In this document: positions 22,240 to 33,680 of the stretch, one piece after another
How the letters are laid out: each line of letters begins with the position of its first letter
Position numbering within the stretch: the first letter of the stretch is position 1
Source of the DNA: Harmonia axyridis
Taxonomy: Eukaryota > Arthropoda > Insecta > Coleoptera > Coccinellidae
Direction: 5' to 3'
DNA: 64,000 nt
NCBI RefSeq assembly: GCF_914767665.1
Contig: NC_059508.1
Span: 2,232,001-2,296,000, forward strand
Translations under genes and position numbers: made by a program
Notes under the pieces: generated by a model
What the model saw: the letters and a program-made list of their open reading frames with translations, nothing else
Database searches by the model: none
Told to the model about the DNA's origin: nothing

Positions 22240-22460
22240 GTATGTCTGGAAAGATTTCAAATCTTGAGCTTTTTGCCATATGATAATCGGGAACTCTTAA
22301 TATATGGTCCCCTTTCAACTTTCAAACCTTGAAAATTTCGATTTTTCTCGTCTTATATGTATATCCTACAATAAAGAACACCTAACGCCTAATTTCTCTT
22401 CGTATCATCGCAAGGGGTAATCTGAGTTCAGAAAATTCCCATTGTTCGAATTCCTCAGAA
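22240..22460. repeat. Diverged extra copy of the array's non-mariner segment
   Basis: CATATGATAATCGGGAACTC, then TTAATATATGGTCC, ACCTTGAAAATTTCGATTTT, CACCTAACGCCTAATTTCTC and CATTGTTCGAATT align in order with the array unit segment that follows TATATGACAGTCGGTGACTC. Spacing is similar but there are many substitutions. It lies beyond the parental mariner, so the segment was already repetitive at this locus, or belongs to a dispersed element, before the array formed. Confidence 0.65.
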
Positions 22461-23396
22461 GGTTTTGAGTTGATTGGCGTGGAAATACAACATTGCTGTA
22501 TTTTTCGTTTCAATTTTTCAGATAGCACGTTTAATCTGCATACTTTTAGAGAAATTTTCGGACATAATCTATAATAATTTTTATTTAATATATATCGGTA
22601 TAAGTTAGTAGTAACATGCGTAAAATATTTAGTCATCACAAGTTTCATGATACGTCAATTAAAGTAAAATTACATTTATAAATACGAAATAACAAAATAT
22701 GACAACTAATGTAGGTTGAACAGAAATAATACAGATACAATATTTGTGAAAATTTATTGAGAAATTCACTCACATGGTAAATCGTGTTCATCAGCAATAG
22801 ATTCTGAGCTTTTTCCTGATATTCTTTCAACCTCAAATTTCTGATATGATTTGTTAGTTTTTTATAGGGCTTGGTGAGATAAATGCAATTTGCATCCTGT
22901 TTTTCTCATTTTTGAAGGTGGAGTAAAGCATGTGTTTTATTTTCTCTGGTTTTATGAGAATTAATCTTTATGTCTTGGGTACTTTTCTCTGTTCTTCTGA
23001 ACATATATTATACAGGTTGGTATGAAGAAACAAATCAAATCCAAACACATAAGTTCCGAGTCTTTACTATTGTTGTTAGCATTCATACTCTTCTCGAGGA
23101 CATATATCATAGCTGTTAGTTTAGATCTAATGATTGCAAATAATAGAAGAACAAGCTCGACATTGATAGATATATAAAATTAATTCTTAAGCTGCTTCAA
23201 CCCACATATGTCGAATTCTCTGATATTTTAGTAACTATATTTCTAACTGATTCAAAATTCTTATTTCATCTGAGCTGTGAAATTTATGAGGTAAAATCTA
23301 ATTTCAAGAACTCCATAAAGTATTCGTGCTATGAGTATGGGTGCGTTTATTTCAAATAACTTTCTTCTCATCAATCTCATTCTGAACAATAAATAT
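22461..23396. other. 3' flank of the ionotropic receptor gene
   Basis: No ORF with recognisable content. It should contain the 3' UTR of the minus-strand receptor gene; I could not fix a polyadenylation site with confidence. Confidence 0.4.
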
Positions 23397-26300
23397 TCAT
23401 CTTCGATTAAAAGTTCTAGTGTTTCGTATGTGCCGATACCAAAAAAATTCAATCACAAGTACTATGATAGCCAATCCAATTCCAAACAACATCAGGCCAA
23501 AAACTCCTCCCATATTCGGTAATCCTATTCCATCTAACCGATTTTCTGTTTCGCATAATTTTCTGTCTGGATTTCTGTCCCACCATTTCGTCTTGAGTTG
23601 CTGAAGAGTGCCTCTTTCTATCAGTTCCATAATACTGAAATATTTAGAAAATTAATGCTTACAGACGATTACAAACTGAGTCTGAGCGTGACGTAAAGAC
23701 AATATATAACGCAACTGGTTGTCAGTTAGGTTTCCACAGACTGATCGCTTTGTGAAAGAAATTATAACACACCAAACTCTGTACCAAGAAAATGAAAACT
23801 GGCTCAATATGTCGTGTTCTCGTGATACTCTTCATTTTTATTTTAGCTTAATTCCAATACCTAACGAAACTACAGATAACTACCAGTCATTAACCTGATA
23901 AACAACCTCCTGGGTATTTCAGCTTTGCATATGATTTCTTATGAGAATGGCTCTGTATTTATATTTCTCGGCGACTTATGGAATAAGCTATATTCCACAT
24001 CCCTGGTGGGAATGAGGATAATTAAAATGTGGCTGCCAGAGAATCATTTGAATATGAATGTTGCGAAGAATAAATTCATTACATATTCCCTCCAAACTAA
24101 TGATCAATCTACTTACGTCCATCCCTATGCAATCGACGAACAGTGAAATTTCAGTAAAGGTTGACCACCTTAAATATCTAGAAATTGTAAGTTGACATGG
24201 GGTGGAGCATTAGATGTTTATCTGGGTAGAGTCTAGAGTAATCCAAAATATCACATTCTAAATCTTAGTCAGTTAAAATAGGAAAATGCATTAGTGTGTC
24301 CTAATTATCGGACTCATCTTCAGATGTCTTTACTTTCGACCTGAGTTTTATTGTTTACTTCCCTTTGATCTTGAGGACAACTTCAATATTATGAATGAGG
24401 AGCACAAAGAGAGCCGAAGCAGGAGAATGAGATTTATATTAGCGCCATCACAAAAAATTTGTTTTGCAAAATTGTATTCATCAGAGGACAAAGGCATTAG
24501 ATCAAGGGATGAGATCGTGGAATTATGATATCAAGATGATGATGACTGAATGAATGAATAAAGATTCAATGAAATGAACGTAATACAAAAGTGCATTCCT
24601 TACGCGAAGTCCAATCGCCTTTTCAGAGGTGACCCTTCCGGTACTGCAATAGCGTATGGCTTGGTGGAAAATTCTTCACCGACTGTTTGCAGATCGCAAT
24701 TCGTCAACACTAAATATCTGCAATCGGTGGCATCGCCCAGAAATACGAATCCGTCAGCAGAGGACGTCGATCTTCTTATCCTTTCTAGGACCTCGTCCAT
24801 CGTTTTCGGAAAGCCAGCCGATTGCATTGAGTTCCATATGTCGTTGTATTTGTTGGATACGGGATAAGACCAGACCGAATATTTAGATTTTGCTTTTTCG
24901 TTGTGGTCTCCGTCGAAGGTCATATTTTTCCAAATGCTAGAACATAATTTCACTCGAAATATTTGAGATAATTGGGTGCTTTGAAATCAGCAACCAATAT
25001 ATTCCTCTGGAGTTTTTCAATTGATAATTTAAGAACAATTTGTTGTTGACAAACCAAATATAAATGTTGATACAAATTGGCGAATGAACCAGTGCTCAAT
25101 TTTGATTAATTATTTTTAATGATAGGTCGCTTCAGGATAAATAATTCGAAGATCTGAGTCGAAGAATGATCGGTCTGCCATTCAGAGATTGTTAAATAAA
25201 AGCGGAACTAATAACTTGGTAGGATCTATTGTCACGGAAAAATCGGGTATTATTTCTCAAAATTGGTCATATTTAAGGAACCTGTAGTCGAATTTTGTTG
25301 ATTAATGAATTTAACTACAAGCGAGATCCAAACTATCCTGAGAAGTTTCCATTCGAATTAGTCGGCAAAAATAACTTCATCTTGAATCTGATTTCATATA
25401 CAGTTTTGTGGTCTCCAATACCTTTATACATAGATAAAAACTGAAAAGTTACTGTACATCTAAACAAATGTTATTTATATCTGATAGACAGGGGAAATAG
25501 AATAACAGTTATTTAATTATATTCATAACTTCAGGTGGATTGTCTGAGAGTCTTGTAAACAAGAGATACATAGGCGTATAACTTTGCTTCCGTTCTATCC
25601 AAAATTCGATGCTTTATTATAAATAACTGGTTATACATTTATAATTCAAAGTATTGTCCATCGCTGGCTACTACTTTCTCCCATCTTTTGGGCAGTGATA
25701 GAATCCCGCGTTGAAAAAACTGGTTATCTTTTGAAGCGATCCACGAATCGATCCAATTTTTTACTTCTTCATATGACCGGAAGTGCTGGTCAGTCAGGCC
25801 GTGTGCCATTGATCGAAACAAGTGCTGGTCCGACGGAGCAACGTCTGGAGATTACCGTGGGTGGGGTAGGACTTCCCATTTCAACGTTTCCAATTATGAC
25901 CACTTTCGCATCATGAGCTCGAGTATTGTCATGCTGCAAAATCACTTTACCTTGTCTCTCGTTGTATTGCGGCCGTTTGTCTTTCAATGCTCGGCTCAAA
26001 CAATTAATTGCGTTCGATAACAATCGCTTGTGATTGTTTCAGTCGGTTTCAACAACTCATAATACACTACGCCGAGCTGGTACCACCAAATACAGGGCAT
26101 GACCTTAAAACCATATTTTCCCATATCGGAATGAACTCATTTTTAGTCTCCAGTCACAATGCGATGCAGAAACAACTCAGAAACATTCAGAACAATTTCC
26201 TTGTTTCTGAATCATTCCCATGACTTTCAGGCATTTTGAAATGCCTTGTCGCGTCACTCCCAATGATCCTGCCAATACTTGTTGCGTTTGACACGAGTCT

Positions 26301-29300
26301 TTATCAAGTAATGCATCCAATTCTGCATCTTCGAATACCTTCTCTCTTCCTCCGCCATGCTGGTCTTCGACGTTAAAATCACCGTTCTTAAAGCGTTGAA
26401 ACCATTCTCGACACATTCTTCCACTAATATGAAAGCAGAAAATTAAAACCTCTCCCAAATGACGAGAATTTGGCTCGTAAGTTGACATGTTTAATTGAGA
26501 ATAACTTTATGATGCAGACACAAATCGTCTAATATTTCGATGGTGTTATGTTTACAAATACCTAAGCTTATTGTATGACATCTACGATCTATTTATTTCG
26601 ACTACCACTTACTTCTACAACCATCTATTGCAAAACGGCGTAAGCAAAGTTGTACACCTAATAGATCTGAAGAAGTTACTGTGCATCGAAACAATTGTTA
26701 TTTATCTGATAAACAGAGGAAATAGATCAACAGTAATTTAATATTCATTACTTCAGGTGAATTGTCTGAGAATCATGTAAACAAGAAATACAAAGGAAAA
26801 ATGTCGACTCACTGATGGAACATTTCCTCAATGCGCGCCAATCTTGAAAAATACTGCATTGTATAGGATCCGTTCAAAGGAGCAAATTTCAGTCTGTATT
26901 CTTTCTCCAAGTCGTTGATATTTTCGATTTGATTATTGAATAACGAAACGGTTAGAATTGCCGACAAATTAGCTGTGTACGAAGCAAGTATGACAAACGA
27001 GAATAACCACCAAGATACTGTAACAATAAGACCGGGTAGGTTACGTGGCAAACCACCAGTTCCTTGGGGCGTCAATGAAAGAAAACAAAACCATAAGCTC
27101 TCTCTCAATGAGAATATCCTTTCGTTAGGGTCCTTCTCCGGTTGATATTTGTCGAAGATCCAAATGAGCAAGCTGAAAAAAATAAGATCTCATCAAGTGA
27201 CAAGTAGGCTTGAGTATAATAATATTATAGTATATTATGTGTCATGATTAGAATGAAAATCACGAGCATCGCATTTTCATTCTGACCAAGTAGCAGACTT
27301 TACTTTCTCTACAACTGTTAAAGTAAAAAAAATACCTATAGTAAATACAGTAAAAGCAAATACTAGGCAATAACAATAGAAACTCAAACATCAAATCCTA
27401 TTTCATAATGACTTTTATATTCATTGTATTCTGAAAATTATTGAAAATAAAAACCAGAGCAGATGTATTTTGTAAAGAACTCTTTACAAAAAGTTTTCAG
27501 AACATAAGTTTTGTTTGTGTGCTGGTTCAATATAGGGTTAAAGTGAACTATTGAGGAGATCAAAGTATTTGCTATGTTCATACGATGTCGAATTAAATTT
27601 CCAATGTATCCTTCTCTTTCATTGATTGATCAAGAAAATATGCCAGAACCACGTCTTTTTGCTTTTTGATCTTAGACGAAGACAGTTCAGTTATAGCATT
27701 AACATGTGAGTAGGATACAATTTATAATGCTCAATAATTTCACTCAGTTTCACTCAAAAAAACATTTACCTTGTCAGAGCATACGCCGCTAAAATGTATA
27801 TCCAAACTTCGGTCTCTATCACATCGATAAACTTATTCAGGGAAGGTTCTGTCCTGAAAAGTTTCATCAGCATGATCGATCCTACAGCTTCGTAGTAGGG
27901 TATGGTGAAATCGATAACTTTTTCCCGTATCGATGATACCGGAATTGAAGCCAAGCCAATGTCGGCTTTTAAATTCAAAATGTCTCCAATCAATCCGTTC
28001 CATAGTCCATCGTCATCTACATCGCCGATAGCGTTATCGCTGGCTAACTCCAAGTAAAATTCGAACCCTAACAATTGGCCAATTTCTTCCATCATGTCCA
28101 CAAGGTAACCGTTGTATCCTCTTGGGTGTGAATAGTCCAAAAAAATGAAGGGTTTTTGCTGGAAAAAATAATTATCTTTTGGTTGCGGGATTTCGGAATT
28201 GTGATAATAATAATAATAAAGTTTATTTTCGAGAATCCCATATGTACATCTCAAACACAAACAATCAGAACGAATTATTATTATTATTATTATTAGGAAA
28301 TCCTGCATTGTGTAAGGCTCAAGGTTCAACATTTCTCTTAAATTCTCCAACATTAGGAAAAACTTCTTACAGTTTATAAGTTTGTTGTTATTGTTTTAGC
28401 AAATTTTTCCGCAAAACAACGAAAAGTTACCGATATTTTTTTCATTGCTCATTCGGAAATTGAAAATATTTACTTTGTTCCACGTAGATTAATGTTTAAG
28501 GAAATTATATAAAAATTCCATTAAAATCGGCGATTTGTAAGACGAATTATCTCTATTTTGTTTTGAACTAAGCAGCCACGTCGTAGTATTCCCTCTAAAT
28601 GAAGCTTCATCTAGGTATAAGTCCCAATTGAACTGTAGAACCAGCAACTTGCTTCAAAAAAGCTGAAAGATCAGAATACGCACTTATACCATATTAATAA
28701 ATTCAATGTTCACCTCAACCACAACTATTTTCAGAACCTCTGTCCCTATAAATTCTCTCCATAGGTTTTTATTCATCAGCTTCACTTCATTATCCTCATA
28801 TGAGATCCATTGACCAATTAGGACCGAATCTTTGATCTTTCCATCAGTAAAATGTACCAATTTTACTTCCATATTGAAAGGCTTATAATTGAACATATAT
28901 CTTTGGAGATTTTCTTTCAAATCGATATTCTCTCTGAACGGAGTGTTATTTCCATCGTAAGTTTCACAATTTATGAAGTCATATTTGGTCCATCTGCTCA
29001 CGTATGAGCTATTTCTGCAAATAGAAAGTGTAATGAATAAAAAAATAATTAGGTGTACAACTTTGCTTCCGCCGTTTTGCAATAGATGGCTGTAATGTTA
29101 TGTTACGTGGTAGTCGAAATAAATAGATCGTATAGATGTCATACAATAAGCTCAGGTATTTGTAAACATAACGCCATCGAAATATTAGACGATTTGTGTA
29201 TGCATCATAAAGTTATTCTCAATTAAACATGTCAACTCACGAGCCAAATTCTCATCATTTGCGAGAGGTTTTAATTTTCTGCTTTAATATGAAAAAATCT

Positions 29301-32300
29301 GCGGCTGAGGCTCATCGAATGCTCTCAACTACCTTTCTTGAGGCCGCTATCAGTGGAAGAGTGTGTTTGAGAGTGGTTTCAACGCTGCAAGAATGGTTAT
29401 TTTGAGGTCGAAGGCATCACTGGGGTTGACGCAACAAGCCAGTTCAAAACGCCTTAATGTCATGGGAATGATTCAGAAACAAGAAAATTGGGTGGCGTAC
29501 GAGTTGAAGCCGAGATATGTTCAACGGCGTTTGTTTGCTTGTGAACTGCTGCATGCAAGGCAAAGATTGAAGGGATTTCTGCATCGCATTGTGACTAGAG
29601 ACGAAAAATTGGTTCATTATCATAATCCAAAGCGCAGAAAATAATGGGATTATCCCGGCCACGCTTCTATGTCGCCGGCCAAACCGAATATTCACGGTTC
29701 CAAGATTATGCTGGGTGGGACCAGCTCGGCGTAGAGTATTATGAGTTGTTAATAGCGACTGAAACAATCACAAGCGATCGTTATCGGACGCAATTAATGC
29801 GTTCGAGTCAAGCATTGAAAGACAAACGGCCGCAATACAACGAGAGACATGATAAAGTGATTTTACAACATGACAATGCTCGACCCCATTATGCGAAAGT
29901 GGTCAAATCATACTTGGAAACGTTGAAATGGGAAGTCCTACCCCAGCCACAGTATTCAGACGTTGCTCCGTAGGACTTTCACTTGTTTCGATCAATGACA
30001 CACGGACTGGCTGACCAGCACTTCCGGTCTTATGAGGAAGTGAAGAATTGTATCGATTCGTGGATCGCTTCAAAAGATGACCAGTTTTCTCAACGCCGGA
30101 TTCGATCGCTGCCCAAAAGATGGGATAAAGTAGTGGCCAGCGATGGACAACACTTTGAATCATAAATGGTTAACCAGTTTTTTTACAATAAAGCTTCGAA
30201 TTTCGGGAAAATAAACTGCGGAAGCAATGTTGTAATTGTTCCCTTGATTCAAATAACAAATTTTTCAATAGAAATGAAACAATTCAAAATGGTTATAATG
30301 GCAGCAATATGTATTGTTTTTTGACATTTCTTATGTCATTTGTATTCATTAAATTGAACCATTTAAACAAATAAAGAAACGGTCCAACAACGTTAAGAAA
30401 GGGAAACAAAAACTTAAGGTGCTATGATATTTAGTAGTTCAGATATAATCAAATCTGCACCTTCAACAAATTGGCGAATGCGCCGGTTCTGGTTTTTCAA
30501 GGTAGGTTTAATTTATTTTTTATGATTTATTGTCTAACTTGAAGTGTTTAGTCATATCAACCCCTCTTTTAATTCTTCATTCACTGAATGCAAATTTATA
30601 TGTAGGATTAAATGCAATAATTTGCCAATAAACTGTCGATACGAAAATTATAGAACGGAAAGGAGATTAGTGATTTTTTGAAACTAAACAATAACAAAAA
30701 TTGTTATTTTATTCATATCTGGTCGATGAAATCTATTCAAGTTCATCTAGAGATATAGAGTAGAAATTTCCGTAAAATTTCTATAATAACGATCAACTTG
30801 CCAAAGTATTTCCACAATTACAAAAAAAATTTTGAAAAATTGCCCGAAGGACAGATAGAGACATCTATTGGTGTTTAATTGAACTCTCAGCGAAATCAAT
30901 GGGAAAACTTCGCGAAAAAAGTTACCTTTCAAAGAGATTTGGATGGAGTTTCCATTGAACTATCAATTACAATTGGAAATCATTTTCTTTGATTTCGATC
31001 ATACGTATAATAACTTATAAACTGACTCATTCATCGTGTAAATTTGTTTGTAAAACAGTTCGAAACCCAAAAATTTCAAAAGTTGATGTTTGAAAAAAAA
31101 CAACGAACTTAAATGTTACATACCCTATTAAACGTACCTCAGACTCAGAATAGATCCAATGAAAAGATGTGAATAAAAATCATTTGACGGGATATCTTTA
31201 TCATAGATTGGATATTCAATCGAATGCATTCCAGATGGTTGAACAGAGATAATTTTAGCGTTAGCACAAGTTGAGCAATTCACTATTCCGTCATCTAGGG
31301 TGAAAGCGTACCAAGCGTATTTAGTCTCAAATAGTAATTGTGAATCGGCAATTTCCAAAATGCTCTTTACATTTTGTGAGCTGCCCATAACGAAAAAATT
31401 TGAAAAAGTTCTGCTGTAATTGCTGAGTTTTTCGTATATATTCATCTTTAAATCTATTTGATCAATTACATATCTCACGTTGACGTTTAGGAACATTTCT
31501 AAGAATGTCTCGTGCGACCCTGAAACATATATTTTCTATTTATAATTTAAAAATTAAATACATAGGTGCAATAGAATCAGTAAATTTACGGTTTAAATAC
31601 TTACCAATATTCCGTTATTCTTAAATAAATAAAAGAAAAATTTTGGTGAATGACTGAAAATTCTCACTCACCTAAAGTAACGTCATGAATTATAACAAGA
31701 TTCGTTATTTTCTGATGACGAAATATGTGTTTGGACAAACTGAAGATAGCATGATATGGTGAAAAAACTTGAATCAAATATTGCATCTCGTTTTGATCGA
31801 GATTGCTCCATGCATCGTTTGCTGCATTCTTATAAGCAGATGTAGTGACAATTGGTAATGCTAAGGCCTTCGTAAAAAATTTAATAGCTTTTGAAATAGC
31901 TTTCGTTTCAGTTGTGTCGAGTATCAAATGAGGTGCTTTCATAATTTGTACATAATTTTTATATTCTTCACAAACTGCAATCAACATTATATACTTCAAG
32001 ATATCTAATATTGTGATTGGGTACTACAGAATTAAAAGTTAAAAAAGTTTCAGATGAGTAACAAAACTCACAAGGGTCTAGTGGAATAACTTTTATTCTG
32101 CTCTTTGTAAATGCGCTAGGAATACTACTTACGTTTAGTGAGGAATGTGACTGGATCTAAGGAATCGGCAGATATTTTTTTTGAGTTCAAGGTATAATTA
32201 TATGTTTTACTGATATAGTTGCTTGCTTCATCGAATTTTTTTGCTACCATATCATTTTTCACTCCATGGACCAAAACTGAAAATAAATCCGTAAAATAAA

Positions 32301-32407
32301 ATATAACCTTGTTACAAATACTAACAAATGTTAAAACTGTCATCCTCAGAATAAATTTCTCCTGCTATTAAAAACAAAAAAAATGGAATTTTCTTCACGA
32401 TATTCAT
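23397..32407 (-). CDS. Ir25a-like: Ionotropic receptor, IR25a-like, 9 exons, 861 aa
   Basis: Ionotropic receptors are glutamate-receptor-related cation channels in chemosensory neurons; IR25a types serve as co-receptors. Exons (minus): 32407-32326, 32276-32133, 32004-31672, 31519-31138, 29014-28690, 28158-27770, 27172-26813, 24936-24604, 23634-23397. All joins keep frame with GT-AG borders and an in-frame stop (TAG) precedes the ATG. Exon 1 encodes a signal peptide (MNIVKKIPFFLFLIAG). Exons 2-5 form a long amino-terminal domain, which only IR25a/IR8a-type receptors keep. Exon 6 has ligand-lobe S1 (SIREKVIDFTIPYY with the binding Arg) and TM1. Exon 7 has the pore (SLTPQGTGG) and TM3 (SYTANLSAILT). 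Exon 8 has lobe S2 (GDATDCRY, GEEFSTKPYAIAV). Exon 9 has TM4. It is recognisably IR25a but looks too divergent for the usual highly conserved ortholog, so it may be a paralog. Introns hold two mariners and a LINE remnant. Confidence 0.85.
23880..24590 (+). mobile_element. LINE remnant in the last receptor intron
   Basis: On the plus strand, reverse-transcriptase-like text reads IKMWLPENHLNMNVAKNKFI followed by VDHLKYLEI, matching the W..N.L.lN..KT and KYLGI segments of non-LTR elements. The insert ends in GAATGAATGAATAAAG at about 24566, roughly 30 bp from the 5' splice site of exon 8 (24603). It is antisense to the receptor gene and decayed. Confidence 0.6.
25571..26660 (-). mobile_element. 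Decayed mariner, family 2 (mauritiana-like), copy A
   Basis: The ends are TAGGCGTATAACTTTGCTTC (25571) and the complement of TAGGTGTACAACTTTGCTTA (26660). Minus-strand pieces read GRMCREWFQRFKNGDFNVED, GVTRQGISKCLKVMGMIQKQ, ILQHDNTRAHDAKV and FQRGILSLPKRWEKVVASDG, the order of Mos1-type transposase. Part of the N-terminal DNA-binding region is deleted and there are frameshifts. It lies in the intron between receptor exons 7 and 8, in the same orientation as the gene. Confidence 0.88.
29050..30236 (+). mobile_element. Decayed mariner, family 2 (mauritiana-like), copy B
   Basis: The left end TAGGTGTACAACTTTGCTTC (29050) is well kept; the right end (about 30236) is worn. Plus-strand pieces include MSTHEPNSHHLREVLIFCFN, VILQHDNARPHYAKVVKSYL, YSDVAP then a stop where the last catalytic Asp region begins, and WIASKDDQFSQRRIRSLPKR. 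It sits in the receptor intron between exons 4 and 5, antisense to the gene, with its left edge only 33 bp from the exon 5 acceptor AG (29015-29016). Confidence 0.88.
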
Positions 32408-33680
32408 CTATCTAAATGACACCGTTTATTTCAAGATTTTCTATTCAATGTTCTATCCTGTATGAAATATACGTAGGGAACAAAATCAAGAAGCTATCAA
32501 GTTATTGAATAAATAAATATATGAGCAGAATCTAATGCATTTGTACTAAGTGCTTTTTGATGGATTTTGTTTTATTTTATTCATGTAATTATTCACATTA
32601 AACTTCATTCTGACCGTCTGAAACTAAGTGCATTGAATAAGTGAAGTAGCTATTTATTTAAGGAAAGCAATTGTGGATTAATTTCCAGTTCATTATATTA
32701 TGTAGGTCTTAATATAACAATCTTTATAAGAAACTTTTCATTAGATTCGTCGTATAACAATATTTCATAATTTTCGTTAATTGGTCTGAAATATATTCTT
32801 GAAACCAGCAAGAATTAGTATTGTAAGTCGTTGGTATATTAAGTTTCTAAGTAATGCTTTCGAAAATTCCAGAAAAATCCTGAATCTTAGTTTCAAACAT
32901 TTTCACGAACAAACTAAAGATAGATAAATATTCAGCATAAAGATTTCCGTGTGATATCAAATTTTGAAGCTGATCTGACTAAACACTCTTTCCGCAAAAT
33001 GCATATGAAATCATATTATTCAAATTTTGGTGGATGCGCTTAATTACAGCGCATCCGCCAAAAAATTCAATGATAGGATTCTATAGTGATATCTAGGAGG
33101 AATACTGTAAACCAAGTAGCGATTGAGACTCACACGTTACAGAATTCCATACTTAATCGACCGCGGCGATTATATAATATGCAGTTTATAGATGGGTCCC
33201 AAGCAAGTTCTGTAATATTTGAAATTTTTCATAAAAATTGATATGAAAAAAGGTGCCTCAAACTGCGAATTAATTGAAAGTCCATAGATTAATTTGAAAT
33301 GTAATTCATTTTTTCTGGACCACAAGGATTAAAGATCAGCGGTACAAATAATATCTGATCAACACTCTGAAAATGTTTCAACATAACTCGAAATTGAGTG
33401 CAGATTCGTATTCTGCGAGATCAATTGCTGCTACACTCAAAGACCAATTTTTTTTTATTCACACAGGGACAAAGATTTTACTTAGTAAAATTACTAAAGC
33501 ACCATCTAGAATTAAGAATGTTTATCACAATTGAAAGTGAAAGCTGGAAAACCAGATTCCTAGTTGATATGTTTTGGACTTTGAATTGTCAAACTGATTT
33601 TTAATCAACAAATTTAGGTTAGATCTCACTTTCATTCTTCTATCATCCAAGTACAGATAAAAAATTTAATTTGTTTAAAG
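32408..33680. promoter_or_regulatory. Divergent intergenic region between receptor and colt
   Basis: The receptor is transcribed leftward from 32407 and colt rightward from 33681, so both promoters should lie in these 1.27 kb. A short hairpin is present at 33025-33063 (stem TTTTGGTGGATGCGCT with one mismatch, loop TAATTAC). No convincing TATA box, initiator or other core element could be assigned. A 68-codon ORF at 33398 has no recognised content. Confidence 0.5.

Noticed and set aside
29363..30165. Mariner transposase ORFs as extra exons of the receptor gene
   Set aside because: They lie on the opposite strand, contain a stop at the catalytic region, and receptor exons 4 and 5 join in frame without them.
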